Program-made: the position numbers and the translations under genes
Notes under the pieces: generated by a model
Told to the model about the DNA's origin: nothing
Databases searched by the model: none
Seen by the model: only the letters and a program-made list of their open reading frames with translations
Assembly: GCA_010645155.1 (NCBI GenBank)
Contig: CM021319.1
Span: 1,078,939 to 1,142,938, forward strand
Direction of reading: 5' to 3'
From: Tigriopus japonicus
Lineage: Eukaryota > Arthropoda > Copepoda > Harpacticoida > Harpacticidae
Length of the DNA: 64,000 nucleotides
In this document: piece by piece, positions 1 to 11,059 of the stretch
Layout of the letters: the number at the start of each line of letters is the position of its first letter
How positions within the stretch are numbered: position 1 is the first letter of the stretch

Positions 1-464
1 ACCAGTAATTCTTTTCATCAACAAATAATGATCTCGCGTTCCCGCCGATTTTCCAGACAGCAGACGTTTTTTCAGGTAAAACAAGCGGCAAATTTGAATA
101 CGAAATACATCAGCTAGCTGACGCCACATATGCTCATTAAACTTTCGATCATTAAATTCTACATTTCAAATTCAAAAACTTCACATCATTTGCATTTTAA
201 ACTTATTTTGTGTATTTTTCGGGAATATTTTGCTCTTTTTGAACTTTTTGGAATTCTTCAGATTCTTTAAAGGTATTTTCGTGAAATGTATAAGTATCCT
301 GATCTTTTGCAAATTCGAGCTTCTCCAAACTCATGGTTGAATTCTGGCCAAGAATACTCCTTTCTTCAAATATTCTATATGAATTTAGAATTCCTTCAAA
401 ATTTCCTTTCAATGCCAAAACCAGTCTAAACCTGTTGTCATTTGTCAATGTTGTGTTGTCAGTC
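1..464. other. No gene recognised
   Basis: This is AT-rich sequence with no convincing exon. If the LDLR-type gene continues leftward on the minus strand, this stretch lies in its third intron. That follows because exon 3 ends at 1179 with an open phase-1 junction and no continuation is visible here. Confidence 0.4.
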
Positions 465-866
465 TGTTCTAACCCAGGCTTTGAGATTAGTTGTAGTGAT
501 CGTAGAGGTTTTACTTGCCTTTTGAGAGCACCTCCAAATCCAAGGGAATCAAGGCTAATTCGATCAATGCAGTCCTCCTCTCTTCTTTATCGGGCTCCTT
601 CATTGTTCTATTTGTTGCCCATTAATCTTCGTCGGGAATATGTAGGAGCTGATCCTCTAACAGCATTTAAGGCAGGATTGGACAAATTTTTAAACACTAT
701 TCCTGACCAACCCACTATTCAAGGGTTGTATAGATCTGCCAACAGTAACTCATTGGCAGATCCAATTTCATAAAAACATTAATTATCGAAATTATATTAA
801 TCATTAACTCTCTTTACAGGGAATCCCATTCCTTGTAGCGGTATTAAAAAATCCGACCCCCCCCAT
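465..866 (+). mobile_element. 5'-truncated CR1/Jockey-like LINE 3' end, copy 1
   Basis: The frame open to the stop at 773 encodes the last ~100 residues of a non-LTR retrotransposon ORF2, with motifs CSDRRGFTC, APPNPRESRLIRSM and SSLLYRAPSLF. The same protein and 3' UTR occur on the opposite strand at 5340-6285. Similarity between the copies starts near 465, so this copy has lost nearly all of its reverse transcriptase. It ends after a shared tail (TTCCTTGTAGCGGTATTAAA, then a C-run and an A-run). In frame from CNPGF to the stop it is intact, whereas copy 2 is broken in this part. It is a dead fragment, not a host gene. Confidence 0.85.
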
Positions 867-1178
867 AAAAAAATGCGCAGCAGATGTTTAAAATATGTCG
901 AAAAATTGTACGATACAAGAACCTCTTTTTTTAACAGTTTAATCAAGTTTTTTTAAATTTTTCCTGATTACTTCGGCATTGGTCAACTTCTTTGCAAGCT
1001 ACCTTATCCCAAAAACTAGCTAAGAAGTTAACTTGTTTGCCGTTTTCACCAACTAAAAATCCGCGTCCTACTTAATACAATTTTCAGCCCAATTTCTAAT
1101 TTAGTCCCTACCTCTTCCAAAAATCCCTCGATTAGGACCTGAGGAAGTATCTAAAGATTGATAAATGCTTAGATTTAC

Positions 1179-4100
1179 CAGAGCCATCCAAACAGTCTGG
1201 TTCTCCGTCGCAAATCCAAGCTGTTGGTATACAAGGACTGTGCCCACAATCAAATTGATCCCTGGTGCAATTAAAAGCAACTGGTGCTTCCATTGGGGTG
1301 TTAGTGCTCAGTTGAACGCATGAATATTGATGCGGTCCATCTCCGACGCACAGATTCTCACCACATTGATTAGGTACGGAACAAGGGTTATTCCCGTGAA
1401 TGGGATCTTGTTGATTTTGGGTCATAAGCTGGAATTGAAGAGTATGGAATCAGGCCTTCAAATTTTCCTTTGGGATGGAGTGCTTATCGAACAATTAACT
1501 TACACTGAAATATTGCACCTTCTGGGTGGTTGGAATGTCAACTCTTCTGGGCGTTGGCATAATCTCATTTTTAGTTAATGTTACCATGGAAACATTGCCA
1601 ACCAAGACTGATGTCCACATGATATGGGGACCTGAGATTTCCATGGATTGCAGGTGAAGGAGTGCAAAAGTTTGATGATCCAGTTTGGCCACAATCTTCA
1701 TCCCAAGTCCTTGGTAATCTACTTTCAAAAGCAGTAACCCGCCCATTACATAAACCGCTTTCTTCCTGATATCCAGGGTGAAGCCTTTGACTTGAGGGAA
1801 GACCTTGTCGAATACCATCTTGTGCTTGCCTCCTGCCATTGAAACGCGATGAATGGCACGAGGAGTCATGGTGTGGATGAACACATATCCTAAAGGTAAA
1901 CTTGTGAGATAATTATCATTTTCAACGCGACATTCTGGCACATGAAAAAGTGTCACAAAAGATGTTGCAGCGTATAACCTCTTAATTAAGACTCGGCTTT
2001 CGTATCATAACTCAATAGTTGTTCATTCAACAATTTTGTTTTGGTTGCATTGATACAACGCCAGATACCCGACGGAGGGAAACTAAAGCTCAATTTTTCA
2101 ATAGAGCCACGTTTGGTCTTCATAACGGCCTCGAATCTTCCAACTTCAGCCCTGGTATTGGCACACACCTCAATCACATTGGTCCGTATTCGGACTGAAA
2201 GTAACATTTGCGTCCTTGCCAGAGTGGACTAAATGGAAAAGTTCATACCCTTGAGACCTCAAAATGAATGATAACATTCATCCTTGCCCAAGAAATGAGA
2301 AAAGACGTGTTCACAGTAACTTCGGGACAAGCTGTGCAGTGCATTGTGAGAAGGAGCTCTTCTTTTTGGAAGAGGAGGGAAGCTCAGAGGCCATTTTTAC
2401 GAATTTAAAATTGCTTTTCGCTAACAAAAGATCTGAACGAAAGAAGACAAAAAAACCTTTTTGGTTCAACAAACCACTTGAAACGAAAGGAAATAGTGCA
2501 TTAAAGGCAGGAAACTTTCGGTAACAATTTAGAGGGAACATCCTGTAAATCAAAGGTATAATGGATTTTTTTCCACATCTTTCATTACGACTCTATTGAG
2601 AGTCGAAAAAAGCGACCTCCAGCGGCATTTGTAGCATTTCCTGTAATGAAAAGTAGAGAAATTCCGAAAATATGTCCTTTACTTTGTTAAGTTTGAATGC
2701 CTCTCGCACATCCCCAGTGTTATAAAATTGGCAGCAGCTAACAGCAAGTTGTTAATTATTGTATCAAAAACAGTCTTCAATTTTAAGGACATTTTTTGCC
2801 TCATTTTAAAGTGATTACAGGTTTAAAATGTCAACTTAAGTTTCAAAATTAGTCACCCTCTACATATGGGGAAGGAGAAAAAGGGGAAAAGGAGAAGGCG
2901 AAGGCAAGAGTTAGCTAGAGTTCTAGGAAGAGAAATGACACTCCCAGCCAGCCGCTTGTCAGTTTTGATCCCCTTCATTAGCCTGAAGTTGGGCAGGATC
3001 ACCGTAATGTGTTCTAAAAAGAAGAGTGGCCTGACAGCCCAGGCAGAAATTGATTGATTTTTTAATCAAATTTGTAGATGACATGGGTTGAAAAAAAGTC
3101 ATTTGGCAACTAATTGAAACTCCATACTCCTCCAAAAACTCAAATCAGATCGGATCTTGAATTAGATTACTTGGAATTGAAAAAGAAGCTCTCCGATAAA
3201 GAGGGACTGCCAAGGTTGAGTCCAGACACTTTTAGCAATTGCGTGTTATTTTTTGAGCATCAAGAGAAGGAACCCTCATTCAGGTTGACCAAATCTTAAA
3301 ACAAAGAAAGTTATGTAGAAATTGTGAAACCTAAATAATTAAATAAGGTAATTTATGGTGCTTTTTCTTGTATCTGTTTATCTCTTGAACATCTAAAACT
3401 TTGTAGCTGTTCCACTCTGTGAGTGAATACCTCCATAAAATTTCTGGAAAAGTTTTTGTTTCTTAAGACTTTGGTAACCCTGATCTTCAATTGTACATTC
3501 CTCAACTCCTGGGTATTTTGAATTGGCCGCCATACCATGAGAGTGAGTTGTCAGCTGAATGGAATCAAAACAAAAACCCTTGAAAATGGAGTGACATTTC
3601 TCTCCCTAGAACTCTAGAGTTAGCTCTGAACGAAATTAGAGCGACCAATTTCAGACATTCAAAAAGGAGTTGGGGAAAGCTTTCAGACATGTGGATTTTT
3701 GGACACCGTTGTTGTTTTTGGTAATTTTGGTTTTGGTAACAAATTTTGGTACATTACAAGAACACAACTTTTGAAGTTAGAATAAATGATTCTAGAATGA
3801 AATAAAAAAGAAATACCAAACATTGATAAAACTTGCATAAAAAGCGAAAGAAGTTACTACACAGACAGGGTCTCTTAGTACTGTGTACACTCCACGTTTT
3901 GAATCATGAGACTCTAATCTGTCAACAGTTCCCATTTGTAAATAAGGTATCAAATCAGTATGAAAAAATGGAAAGAAAGTCGTGATAACATTAATCGTTT
4001 ATCTGTTATTAAGAGATTGAGGTATCTAAATCTTTGTTACTTCAACTTCGCCTAGCCAACGAAGCCAGCTATTGCATTATCATTTTTTCTGATACGTGAT

Positions 4101-5009
4101 CGGCATAACAAAAATCAATATAGAGAAAAGAAAAAAAACCTTTATATTACCTTCTTCAGGATCACATCGGAGACTAAGTGGATCATGGATCATGTTAATT
4201 GGCACTTCTCCTCTGAGTGTTCCGTTAAAGTCTGAATACTCCAGAACAGGCTCGTGATCCTCAAGTCCATTGATCCAAATCAAGTTCTTCCCAACATAAT
4301 CCAAAGCTAAGTTCTCCACTACAATATTGGTGTGGTTTATCAATATTTCCATGGTCCAATTGTTAGCAAGGCAACGTTTGATAATTTTAGAGTCCTCGTG
4401 TAAATGAATGTTGCAAAACACGCATTGCGAACTTTCGTCGTAAACCATGGCTTTTACCAAGCCCAAACTTTTGTCCATCACGGTGAGATTTCCCGATTTA
4501 CTTATGAAAAATTCATGGATTTGAGCTCTTTTCGATCTATCCCTTGTGACACCCAAGATTGTGGGGAAATCATCTAGTTTGGGTGCCAATGTTGATGATA
4601 CTTTTGTTGTGGTTGCTGTTGTTGTAGTTGTAGTCTTGGATGATGTTGAGGAGTGTGGAGTAGAAGTAGAGGGAGAAGCACTTGTTGTTATCTCAGTAGT
4701 AGTGCTGGTTGTGGTTGTGACGTTGATTGGTCGTTGGGACGTATTAGGAACCGAAGTGGTGGGATTTGTGCTAGGTAAGCTTGGATTGGCCCATGGTTGG
4801 GTCACCGATGACTTGGAACCAGATTCCGGTGCTGAACTTACGCCAAAAACACCAATGAGAATCACGAGGAGAATTGCAACCACGACCGAGCCCGAGATCA
4901 CTAATATTTTCTTTGTAATTTGCATCCCTGGCAGTTTGTAATTGAGCCAAGTGAAGAAAGGTAGATCTTCACCATCTTCAATGATGGGCTCAAATTGTGA
5001 ATTGGACAT
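1179..5009 (-). CDS. Type II membrane protein with LDLR-type beta-propeller, EGF and LDLa (partial)
   Basis: Three exons are read: 5009-4151, 1934-1504 and 1428-1179. Junction phases (1, then 0) agree and donors and acceptors are canonical. About 513 residues are visible and the gene continues past the left edge (open phase-1 donor GCTCTG|GTAAAT). The start codon is followed by ~33 cytoplasmic residues, a hydrophobic segment at about 34-56 (ILVISGSVVVAILLVILIGV), a Ser/Thr-rich mucin-like stalk to about 145, and YWTD-like propeller blades (for example NLALDYVGKNLIWINGLED and PRAIHRVSMAGG). Exon 3 holds an EGF-like module (NPCSVPNQCGENLC) and an LDLa repeat (CIPTAWICDGEPDCLDGS) cut by the intron before its final acidic residues. 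EGF and LDLa modules of this family bind calcium and ligands. The N-terminal membrane anchor is unusual, because LDLR and LRP proteins are type I. Intron 1 (2.2 kb) contains dispersed repeat copy A. The ligand is unknown. Confidence 0.82.
2602..3930. repeat. Dispersed repeat, copy A (long form)
   Basis: Two blocks match the repeat at 23801-24388 in the same orientation: about 2602-2905 (shared start GTCGAAAAAAGCGACCTC) and about 3635-3930 (shared GAGCGACCAATTTC and AACTTGCATAAAAAGCGAAA). The ~730 bp between them is absent from copy B. No terminal repeats or coding capacity were recognised, so the family is unclassified. It lies in intron 1 of the LDLR-type gene. Confidence 0.8.
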
Positions 5010-5339
5010 TACAAAAGCAAAGATGAACTTGATTTTCTTTGCATTAAAAAACTATTTTGTTTCAGGGGACTAAATAGGATGTATGCTAGTCAGAAATAGA
5101 TGAACAAACCGGAGGAAGCGTTATCAAGGAGTATGAGGTAGGGAGTCTTTTTTCTCAGAAAATGCTTGTAACTCCTTATAAAAGCGAAAGCGTGATGCCT
5201 TGGGAGCTACCCACGAATGACTCAACGCTCGTAAGATCAATTTATGGAATGAATTTGATAATGGTCCCCGGACGTATGATAAATGAAAAAAGGACAATAA
5301 ATATGGAAGCACAACTTTTAGGAATTGTTTTTTTTTTGT
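5010..5339. other. 5' flank of the LDLR-type gene
   Basis: Only 330 bp separate the start codon at 5009 from the 3' tail of the neighbouring LINE copy. The promoter and 5' UTR of the minus-strand gene must therefore lie here, inside the LINE, or beyond it. No TATA box or initiator could be singled out. Confidence 0.4.
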
Positions 5340-6285
5340 GGGGGCGGATTTTTTAATACCGCTACAAGGAATGGGATTCCCTGTAAAGAGAGTTAATGAT
5401 TAATTTAGTTTATAAAATTACCATTTATATGAAATTTGATCTACCAATGCGTTACTGTTGGCAGATCTGTACAACCCTTGAATAGTGGGTTGGTCAGGAA
5501 TAGTATTTAAGAATTTGTCCAATCCTGCCTTAAATGCTGTTAGAGGATCAGCTCCTACATATTCCCGACGAAGACTAAAGACTAATGGGTAACAAATTGA
5601 ACAATGAAGGAGCCCGATAAAGAAGAGAGGAGGACTTCATTGATCGAACTAGCCTCGATTCCCTTGGATTTGGAGGTGCTCTCAGAGCGCACGTAAAACC
5701 TCTACGATCGCTACAATTGATCTCAAAGCCTGGGTTAGGACAGAGCCCATGAACGCTCTTGAAAACATACAGTATCAGATACCTTTCATACCTTCTCTGA
5801 GTACTGCAGAACCCTAACTTTTGGAGTCTCACCCAATATTTGAGTTCTCTCGTCCTGTGATATTCCCAGTGAAGCACATTAGGACCTGCCTGACCTTTTG
5901 CAAACCTGCTGAACTCATTGGAGCCCAAATGGGGGAAGCATATTCAAGATGTGGTTGAACAATTAACTTCAACAGAGTTAGCATCGCAATACTATCTCTG
6001 GACTTGAAAGTGCGATAGATCCAGCTGCACGTTTGAAATGCTTTCCCCACATTCAACTGGATATGCTCATCAAACTTTCCATCATCTTGGATGACAATTC
6101 CTAAATCCCTCTTGGACGATACCTGCTCAATATCACAACCTCCATTGTCTTTGAGCGGAACATCTAATTTTGACGTCCCATACGTCATTGTGCGGAATTT
6201 CATCCCGTTCAATGCCATGTTACTCTCGCCAACCCAAGAGTAAACTTTCTCCAAGTTCACGACGCTTTTGCGCTCTTTTGTGTCT
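5340..6285 (-). mobile_element. 5'-truncated CR1/Jockey-like LINE, copy 2 (pseudogenised)
   Basis: Read on the minus strand, an upstream frame (about 6285-5829) encodes the C-terminal part of a reverse transcriptase, with SSKRDLGIVIQDDGKFDEHI, RTFKSRDSIAML and VQPHLEYASPIW. These are typical of the CR1/Jockey group. A second, partly overlapping frame (5928-5575) carries on with GLCPNPGFEINCSDRRGF, so at least one frameshift separates them. Relative to copy 1 there is a 7-bp insertion near 5570-5580 that introduces a stop just after FNLLPISL. The 3' tail matches copy 1 and ends in an A-run next to 5340. The 5' end is truncated near a stop at about 6285. Confidence 0.85.
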
Positions 6286-8158
6286 TATTTTACAATTCTT
6301 GTACTAAACTCGAAAATATATGATCTTTGTAAACATGCCTACATTTAATCTGAATGACCATTGCTTATTCGATCCCCCACAAGGATCCGAAAAATATACA
6401 TTTTTCATGATGAATATAGTTTACTGCACACGTCAAGACGAAGCACAATGTTGCTGGAAAAATGCCAAGATATATACTGTTACTTTTTGAAATCAGGCCA
6501 TTTGGGGGCGCATTTCTGCTGAAGATTCGAAGATTTGTAAATATGTGATTTGCAGTACCAAAGTGATTTCAAGTCGCACTCAACACAGAAAATAGTAAAG
6601 CCAATCACACTCTGAAACAAATGTTTGCTTTTATTTGCTCTGTCCTGTGGACTTATAAAGGACTAATGAAGAGGTTCCAAAGAAGTCTTAGCAAACTTGA
6701 TAAGTCCATAAGGATTTGGAGTGACCCATGTAGGCAAGTTGTTGAGGGCATTTGGAAGCATAGTAGAATCATAGTAATACGCAGTAGAAATAACCATTCT
6801 CTCAACAGACCTCATGTCTCAGGGCTGAGAACATCGGGGCTTTGCTACACATTTGCAAGATTTTTCTTTGGCTACCTGGCAGAACTGACATAACTAGAAA
6901 CAATTTAAGTCAACTCGTCTGCGATACCGCAATTTTATTCGTCTGTTTTACGCTTTTAACATTTCACTTGTTTGTTTAACCGTGTACTGTTCATGATATG
7001 ACCATAGGTGCAATAAGTGAACATTCCTTCAATAAACTCGCTTTGTGATCGACCCATCTTGTGCTCGTCATAATTACGGCAGATGTGCCCGGTCATAGCT
7101 TGTATTTAGTGATGGATATATTGGTTTCCCAACCGAAACCGATAACTCGGACGAAAGAGAACTTAACCGAAATCGGAAGAAGGAGACTGAAAAGTTGTTG
7201 TGTCGAAACAGAGTTGTGACTGCTTTAAGGGAATTATTTTGACCCCTTGTGGTTGTCTGTCCAGGGCCAAAAACCGCAGAAAGATATTTGGTAACACAAG
7301 TTCTTTTTTTCTTTTTTTTGCATTTTTCGCCTTAATTTTCGCCTTTTTCGCGAATTCGGCCTACTATTTAATTTCCTGCATTTAAAAATAAACACTGATA
7401 TAACATTCATCACATAACTTCAGACACTGCGTGGCTAAAACAAAAAGGTGGAAATCTGAAAAAATGACATTTTCAAAATTTGAGAGTACCGTCAACAATA
7501 CTCCTAAATTGAGAGTTACTCTCATTCAAATATTTTTATATCCAAATTTGACAGTGCTCCCAAATTATTTGGAACTGATGCGATTTTAATATAGTCAAGA
7601 ATTTATTTTGCTCTCTTGGCTAAGCTATTCCATCATGCTAAATTAAAACAAAAAAAGATTTTTTTAGAACTCCCAAAATAAGATATTTTTTTGTGAATTT
7701 TCAAAACTGTTGGATAAGGTAGGATTGGATAATGTATAAATGTTCATTCTCGATCTTCATAGAAAACCTGTATTGATGTCAGCAACAAATTGTGTTGTGG
7801 TGAACTCATGTACTCACTTTATTTACACAAACTACATAAATATACATTTGTTCGCTTTAATCGGGTAACAAAAAATCCCAACTGTGTTCTTGTGATTTCA
7901 TTTCAAGATAGTATGAATGATTTTACCGCTGAAATTCTACTGAAGATGCCCGAATCCAAGAAGAGTTGATCAAACTCTCTTGCGGCATCTAACACAGAAT
8001 CGACTCCTTTCCCTTCGGATCAGAGCGGCAAAGCCACTTAACGAGCTTTCCTTGGTTATCTAACTTCAAATCCAACAAGGATTTCTTGCCAACTCTCCCA
8101 AATAACCCTATCCTATCCTAGTGGAAGCAAAATTTGTCTTTCGTCACTTCAGTCATCA
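6286..8158. other. Non-coding, no feature recognised
   Basis: This is AT-rich sequence with only short chance frames (for example 6621-6893 and 7200-7385) that lack recognisable motifs, splice context or composition. No inverted or tandem repeats of note were seen. Confidence 0.5.
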
Positions 8159-8422
8159 ATGAAGAACGTAGAAGATAACTTTCTGTCTTTGGTTCGACGT
8201 CTTCCAGTGAATGAAATTGGCGAATTCGAATCCAATTTATCTGAAAAAGTTGCCATTACTGAATCTTTGATTGCTCGGCTTATTTCATTAATGGCTCAAT
8301 CCGGTCAAACACACGATCTTTACGTATCACCTCGTATCAGTGATGCTCTCAGACTTGAGAAATTGATGAGCACGGCCAGCCTGACCGAATTTCGATTGTG
8401 GCAAGAGGGGTTCAGCTTTTAG
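8159..8422 (+). pseudogene. Possible gene or transposon-derived fragment, 87 aa
   Basis: This ATG-initiated frame has protein-like, amphipathic helical composition (LVRRLPVNEIGEFESNL, then LIARLISLMAQSG and DALRLEKLMSTASL). The pattern loosely recalls the C-terminal DUF4806-type domain seen in transposon-associated invertebrate proteins, but that resemblance is from memory and weak. The frame stops after GFSF, and an adjacent frame (8507-8701) adds nothing recognisable. It could be a decayed retrocopy, an orphan exon or chance. Confidence 0.25.
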
Positions 8423-9431
8423 AACTCGTCAAATCATATGGGTAATTTTCCTTTGGCAGAGCAACACGGATACATGAAATCTTTGTTACAGTTGAAAGTT
8501 TAACAAGTGAACACTCTTGAAGCCACCACCGCGACAGCCATTTCTGGAGGGGATGAAGTTCTTTTCATTCTCAAAGCATTTTTCTTGTGGAATATTCCCT
8601 TCATCACAAGGAGATTCAAACTTCGTTTTGCTCATCTAGATAACCATGTGAGTACGTCTTTTCAACAAATAATGGGACATGCACAAAGATTGTTCAAGTG
8701 AGCGTTTTAAATCTTACCGCTAGCATCAAAGCAAGGCCGGTGCCTGTGCTGAGTTGCTTGGCCTGTTACAGCAAATCCAAGTCATTTAAATTTTTGCAGG
8801 TATTCAAAGAGCCAAGGTTCATGGAAATGATCTATATTTCACGTTAAGATACCTTGGTGGGCGTTGGGTCAAAAATATGTAAAATTCATTACAGGGTGAT
8901 TGAAAAAAGCACTAATGCAAAACCTTGTGCTTTTGCAAAAATAGGACTTAACACTGATTTAAAATGTTTTGACGATGCACATTTGTTCAGCTGATTCCAT
9001 AGAAATATTTCAATGTTTAAAAATGTTTCCCATAGAGAGAAAAGTAGTTTTACTCATTCTTTTCTAGGAGTGTATGATTTTATGTCGCTCATTTTTTAAG
9101 CTAATAAACTGAGTATATTGTAAACCACGTGCAAGTACAGCTATCTAAATTTAAAATGGCAATCGTTTCCAGGGACCAAGACTCTATGAATATGCGCTAA
9201 AGTTGAATTGACTTGGATTTGCCAAAATGGTCCAAGCAACTCAGCACAGCCGACGGCATATTTTACCACTTGCGGTATGATGTAAAACGATCACTTGATC
9301 AACCTCTGTGCACATGTCCCATTTAGGATTGAAGCGAGTTGTAGTTCTGTCCATTCTGCAATGTATCCATAATAGAGTTGTGCATCGGATCTGACAGGTC
9401 CTCCAAATCCAATCTGAACTGAATTTTCATA
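8423..9431. other. Non-coding, no feature recognised
   Basis: No gene was seen. A sequence near 8893 (TACAGGGTGATTGAAAAAAG) resembles a mariner-type terminus, but no partner inverted repeat was found. Confidence 0.45.
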
Positions 9432-9943
9432 ATCCAACCGAATCCGAATCCGAAAACTTGCCGCTCAATCCGAACGAATCCGAATCCGAAAATTTGCCGC
9501 TCAATCCGAACGAATCCGAATCCGAAAACTGGCTGCTCAATCCGAACGAACCCGAAACCGAAAATTGGCCGCTCAATCCGAACGAACCCGAAACCGAAAA
9601 TTGGCCGCTCAATCCGAACGAATCCGAATCTGTAAATTTGCCGCTCAATCCGAACGAAACTGAAACCGAAAATTGGCCGCTCAATCCGAACGAATCCGAA
9701 TCCGAAAATTGGCCGCTAAATCCGAACAAATCCGAATCCGAAAATTTGCCGCTAAATCCGAACGAATCCGAAAATTTGCCGCTCAATCCGAACGAATCCG
9801 AATCCGAAAATTTGCCGCGCAATCCGAACGAATCCGAATCCGAAAATTTGTCACTCAAATCAAAAGAATCCGAATCGGAAATTTTCCACGCTATCTTAAA
9901 TAATCCGAAAATTTGCCGTGCAATCCGAAAAAATCCGAAATCC
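9432..9943 (+). repeat. 36-bp minisatellite, array 1 (~14 units)
   Basis: This is a tandem array of a 36-bp unit built from ATCCGA hexamers plus a CCGCTC linker (AATCCGAACGAATCCGAATC, CGAAAATTTGCCGCTC). Most units are 36 bp; one near 9755-9784 is 30 bp, lacking one hexamer. Because 36 is divisible by three and the unit lacks stops, open frames arise in several frames on both strands (for example PLNPNESESEN and FSDSDSFGLSGK). These are by-products, with no splice or start context. Confidence 0.95.
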
Positions 9944-10144
9944 TAAATTCAAAGTATTTTGGAAGAGACGTGTTGTTGGAAGTTTAGATGGTTATTCTAA
10001 TAACATTTCCTTGGTTTTGAGAATTGCAGTAATAAATCTCTCCACTCTTAAATGACTGCAAAACAAGCAAATATTTTTTACTCTTTGATAACACTTAAAG
10101 TAATGCATGGCCAAGCTGAGTGGCTCAATGGTAGGATTTGCTAA

Positions 10145-10462
10145 TTAACCCTGCCTTAAATGTCTGTGTTTACGCGCTGATCAGCGCCCCCTGTGATCAA
10201 ATTGAAACATAGTTGCCAGATGGTTATTTGTAATGCCACTCTTTAGGACAGCGGTAAACATCTTCTTAACAATCAAATTTCCCAAAATGTGCGCGCCTTT
10301 GATAACATAATGCCATTGCAAAGAAATAAACTGCTGAAAAATATCCTGAACTTTTGTGTAAGGGTGGCAGAAATACTCACTCCACCAGGTGGCAACAATT
10401 TTGAATTTGATAACAGGGGGCGCTGATCAGCGCGTAAACACTGGCTATTAAGGAAGGGTTAA
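10145..10462. mobile_element. piggyBac-like MITE with TTAA target duplication
   Basis: The element 10149-10458 (310 bp) begins CCCTGCCTTA and ends TAAGGAAGGG, directly flanked on both sides by TTAA (10145-10148 and 10459-10462). The terminal inverted repeats extend about 55 bp and include the near-identical core GTGTTTACGCGCTGATCAGC. TTAA duplication and CCY termini define the piggyBac superfamily. There is no coding capacity, so it is non-autonomous and would need a transposase in trans. Confidence 0.88.
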
Positions 10463-10682
10463 TTGAATCAACTCAATTTTTTACTATGTTAACACAAGTG
10501 TATATTGGATAGAACATGAAACAATTAAATAACTTGCAGAGTAATAAGAAACATCCTTAGTTACAGGTATGGCAATTGCATTATATGATCAAGAAAAAAA
10601 TGTTACTAAATAGAAATCTTAAGGGTTGAAATTTGAAAAAAAAAGAAACAAAAAGTTTGGATTATTTTCGGATTATGTCGGA

Positions 10683-11055
10683 TCCGAAAAAAAATATTTC
10701 GCTAATCCGAATCTGAATCCGTCATGCTTTGACGAATCCGAACGAATCCAGATTCGAAAATTCGCGCCGAAATCCGAACGAATCCAAATCCGAAAATTTG
10801 TCGCTCAATCCGAACGGATCCAAATCCGAAAATCTGCCGCTCAATCCAAATGAATCTGAATCCAAAAATTTGCCGCTCAATCCGAACGGATCCAAATCCG
10901 AAAATCTGCCGCTCAATCCAAATGAATCTGAATCCGAAAATTTGCCGCTCAATCCGAATGAATCCGAATCCGAAAATTCTTGTGTCAATCCGAACGAATC
11001 CGAATCCGAAAATTCTTGTCAATCCGAACGAATCCGAATCCGATCGGATCCGACT
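10683..11055 (+). repeat. 36-bp minisatellite, array 2 with 72-bp higher-order unit
   Basis: The same 36-bp monomer as array 1 occurs in the same orientation, about ten units. Between about 10808 and 10950 two monomer variants alternate (one with GGATCCAAATCC, one with AATGAATCTGAATCC), giving a repeated 72-bp dimer. The last units replace the CCGCTC linker with TTCTTGTGTC. Open frames here are repeat by-products. Confidence 0.93.
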
Positions 11056-11059
11056 CTAA

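Noticed and set aside
333..773. 146-aa ORF as a host gene
   Set aside because: Its C-terminal two thirds is a LINE fragment present again at 5340-6285; the N-terminal third is unrelated flank.
1986..2232. Possible extra exon of the LDLR-type gene (acceptor TTTCCATTTAG, donor GAG|GTGTGT)
   Set aside because: The required phase reads into a stop, while exon 1 joins directly and in frame to 1934 with good propeller continuity. It could still be a minor alternative exon.
9427..9946. Repetitive protein-coding genes in the minisatellite
   Set aside because: Frames are open on both strands simply because the unit is 36 bp and stop-free; there is no start, splice or UTR context.
9432..11055. CRISPR array
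   Set aside because: The 36-bp units are contiguous with no unique spacers, and the DNA is eukaryotic; it is a minisatellite.
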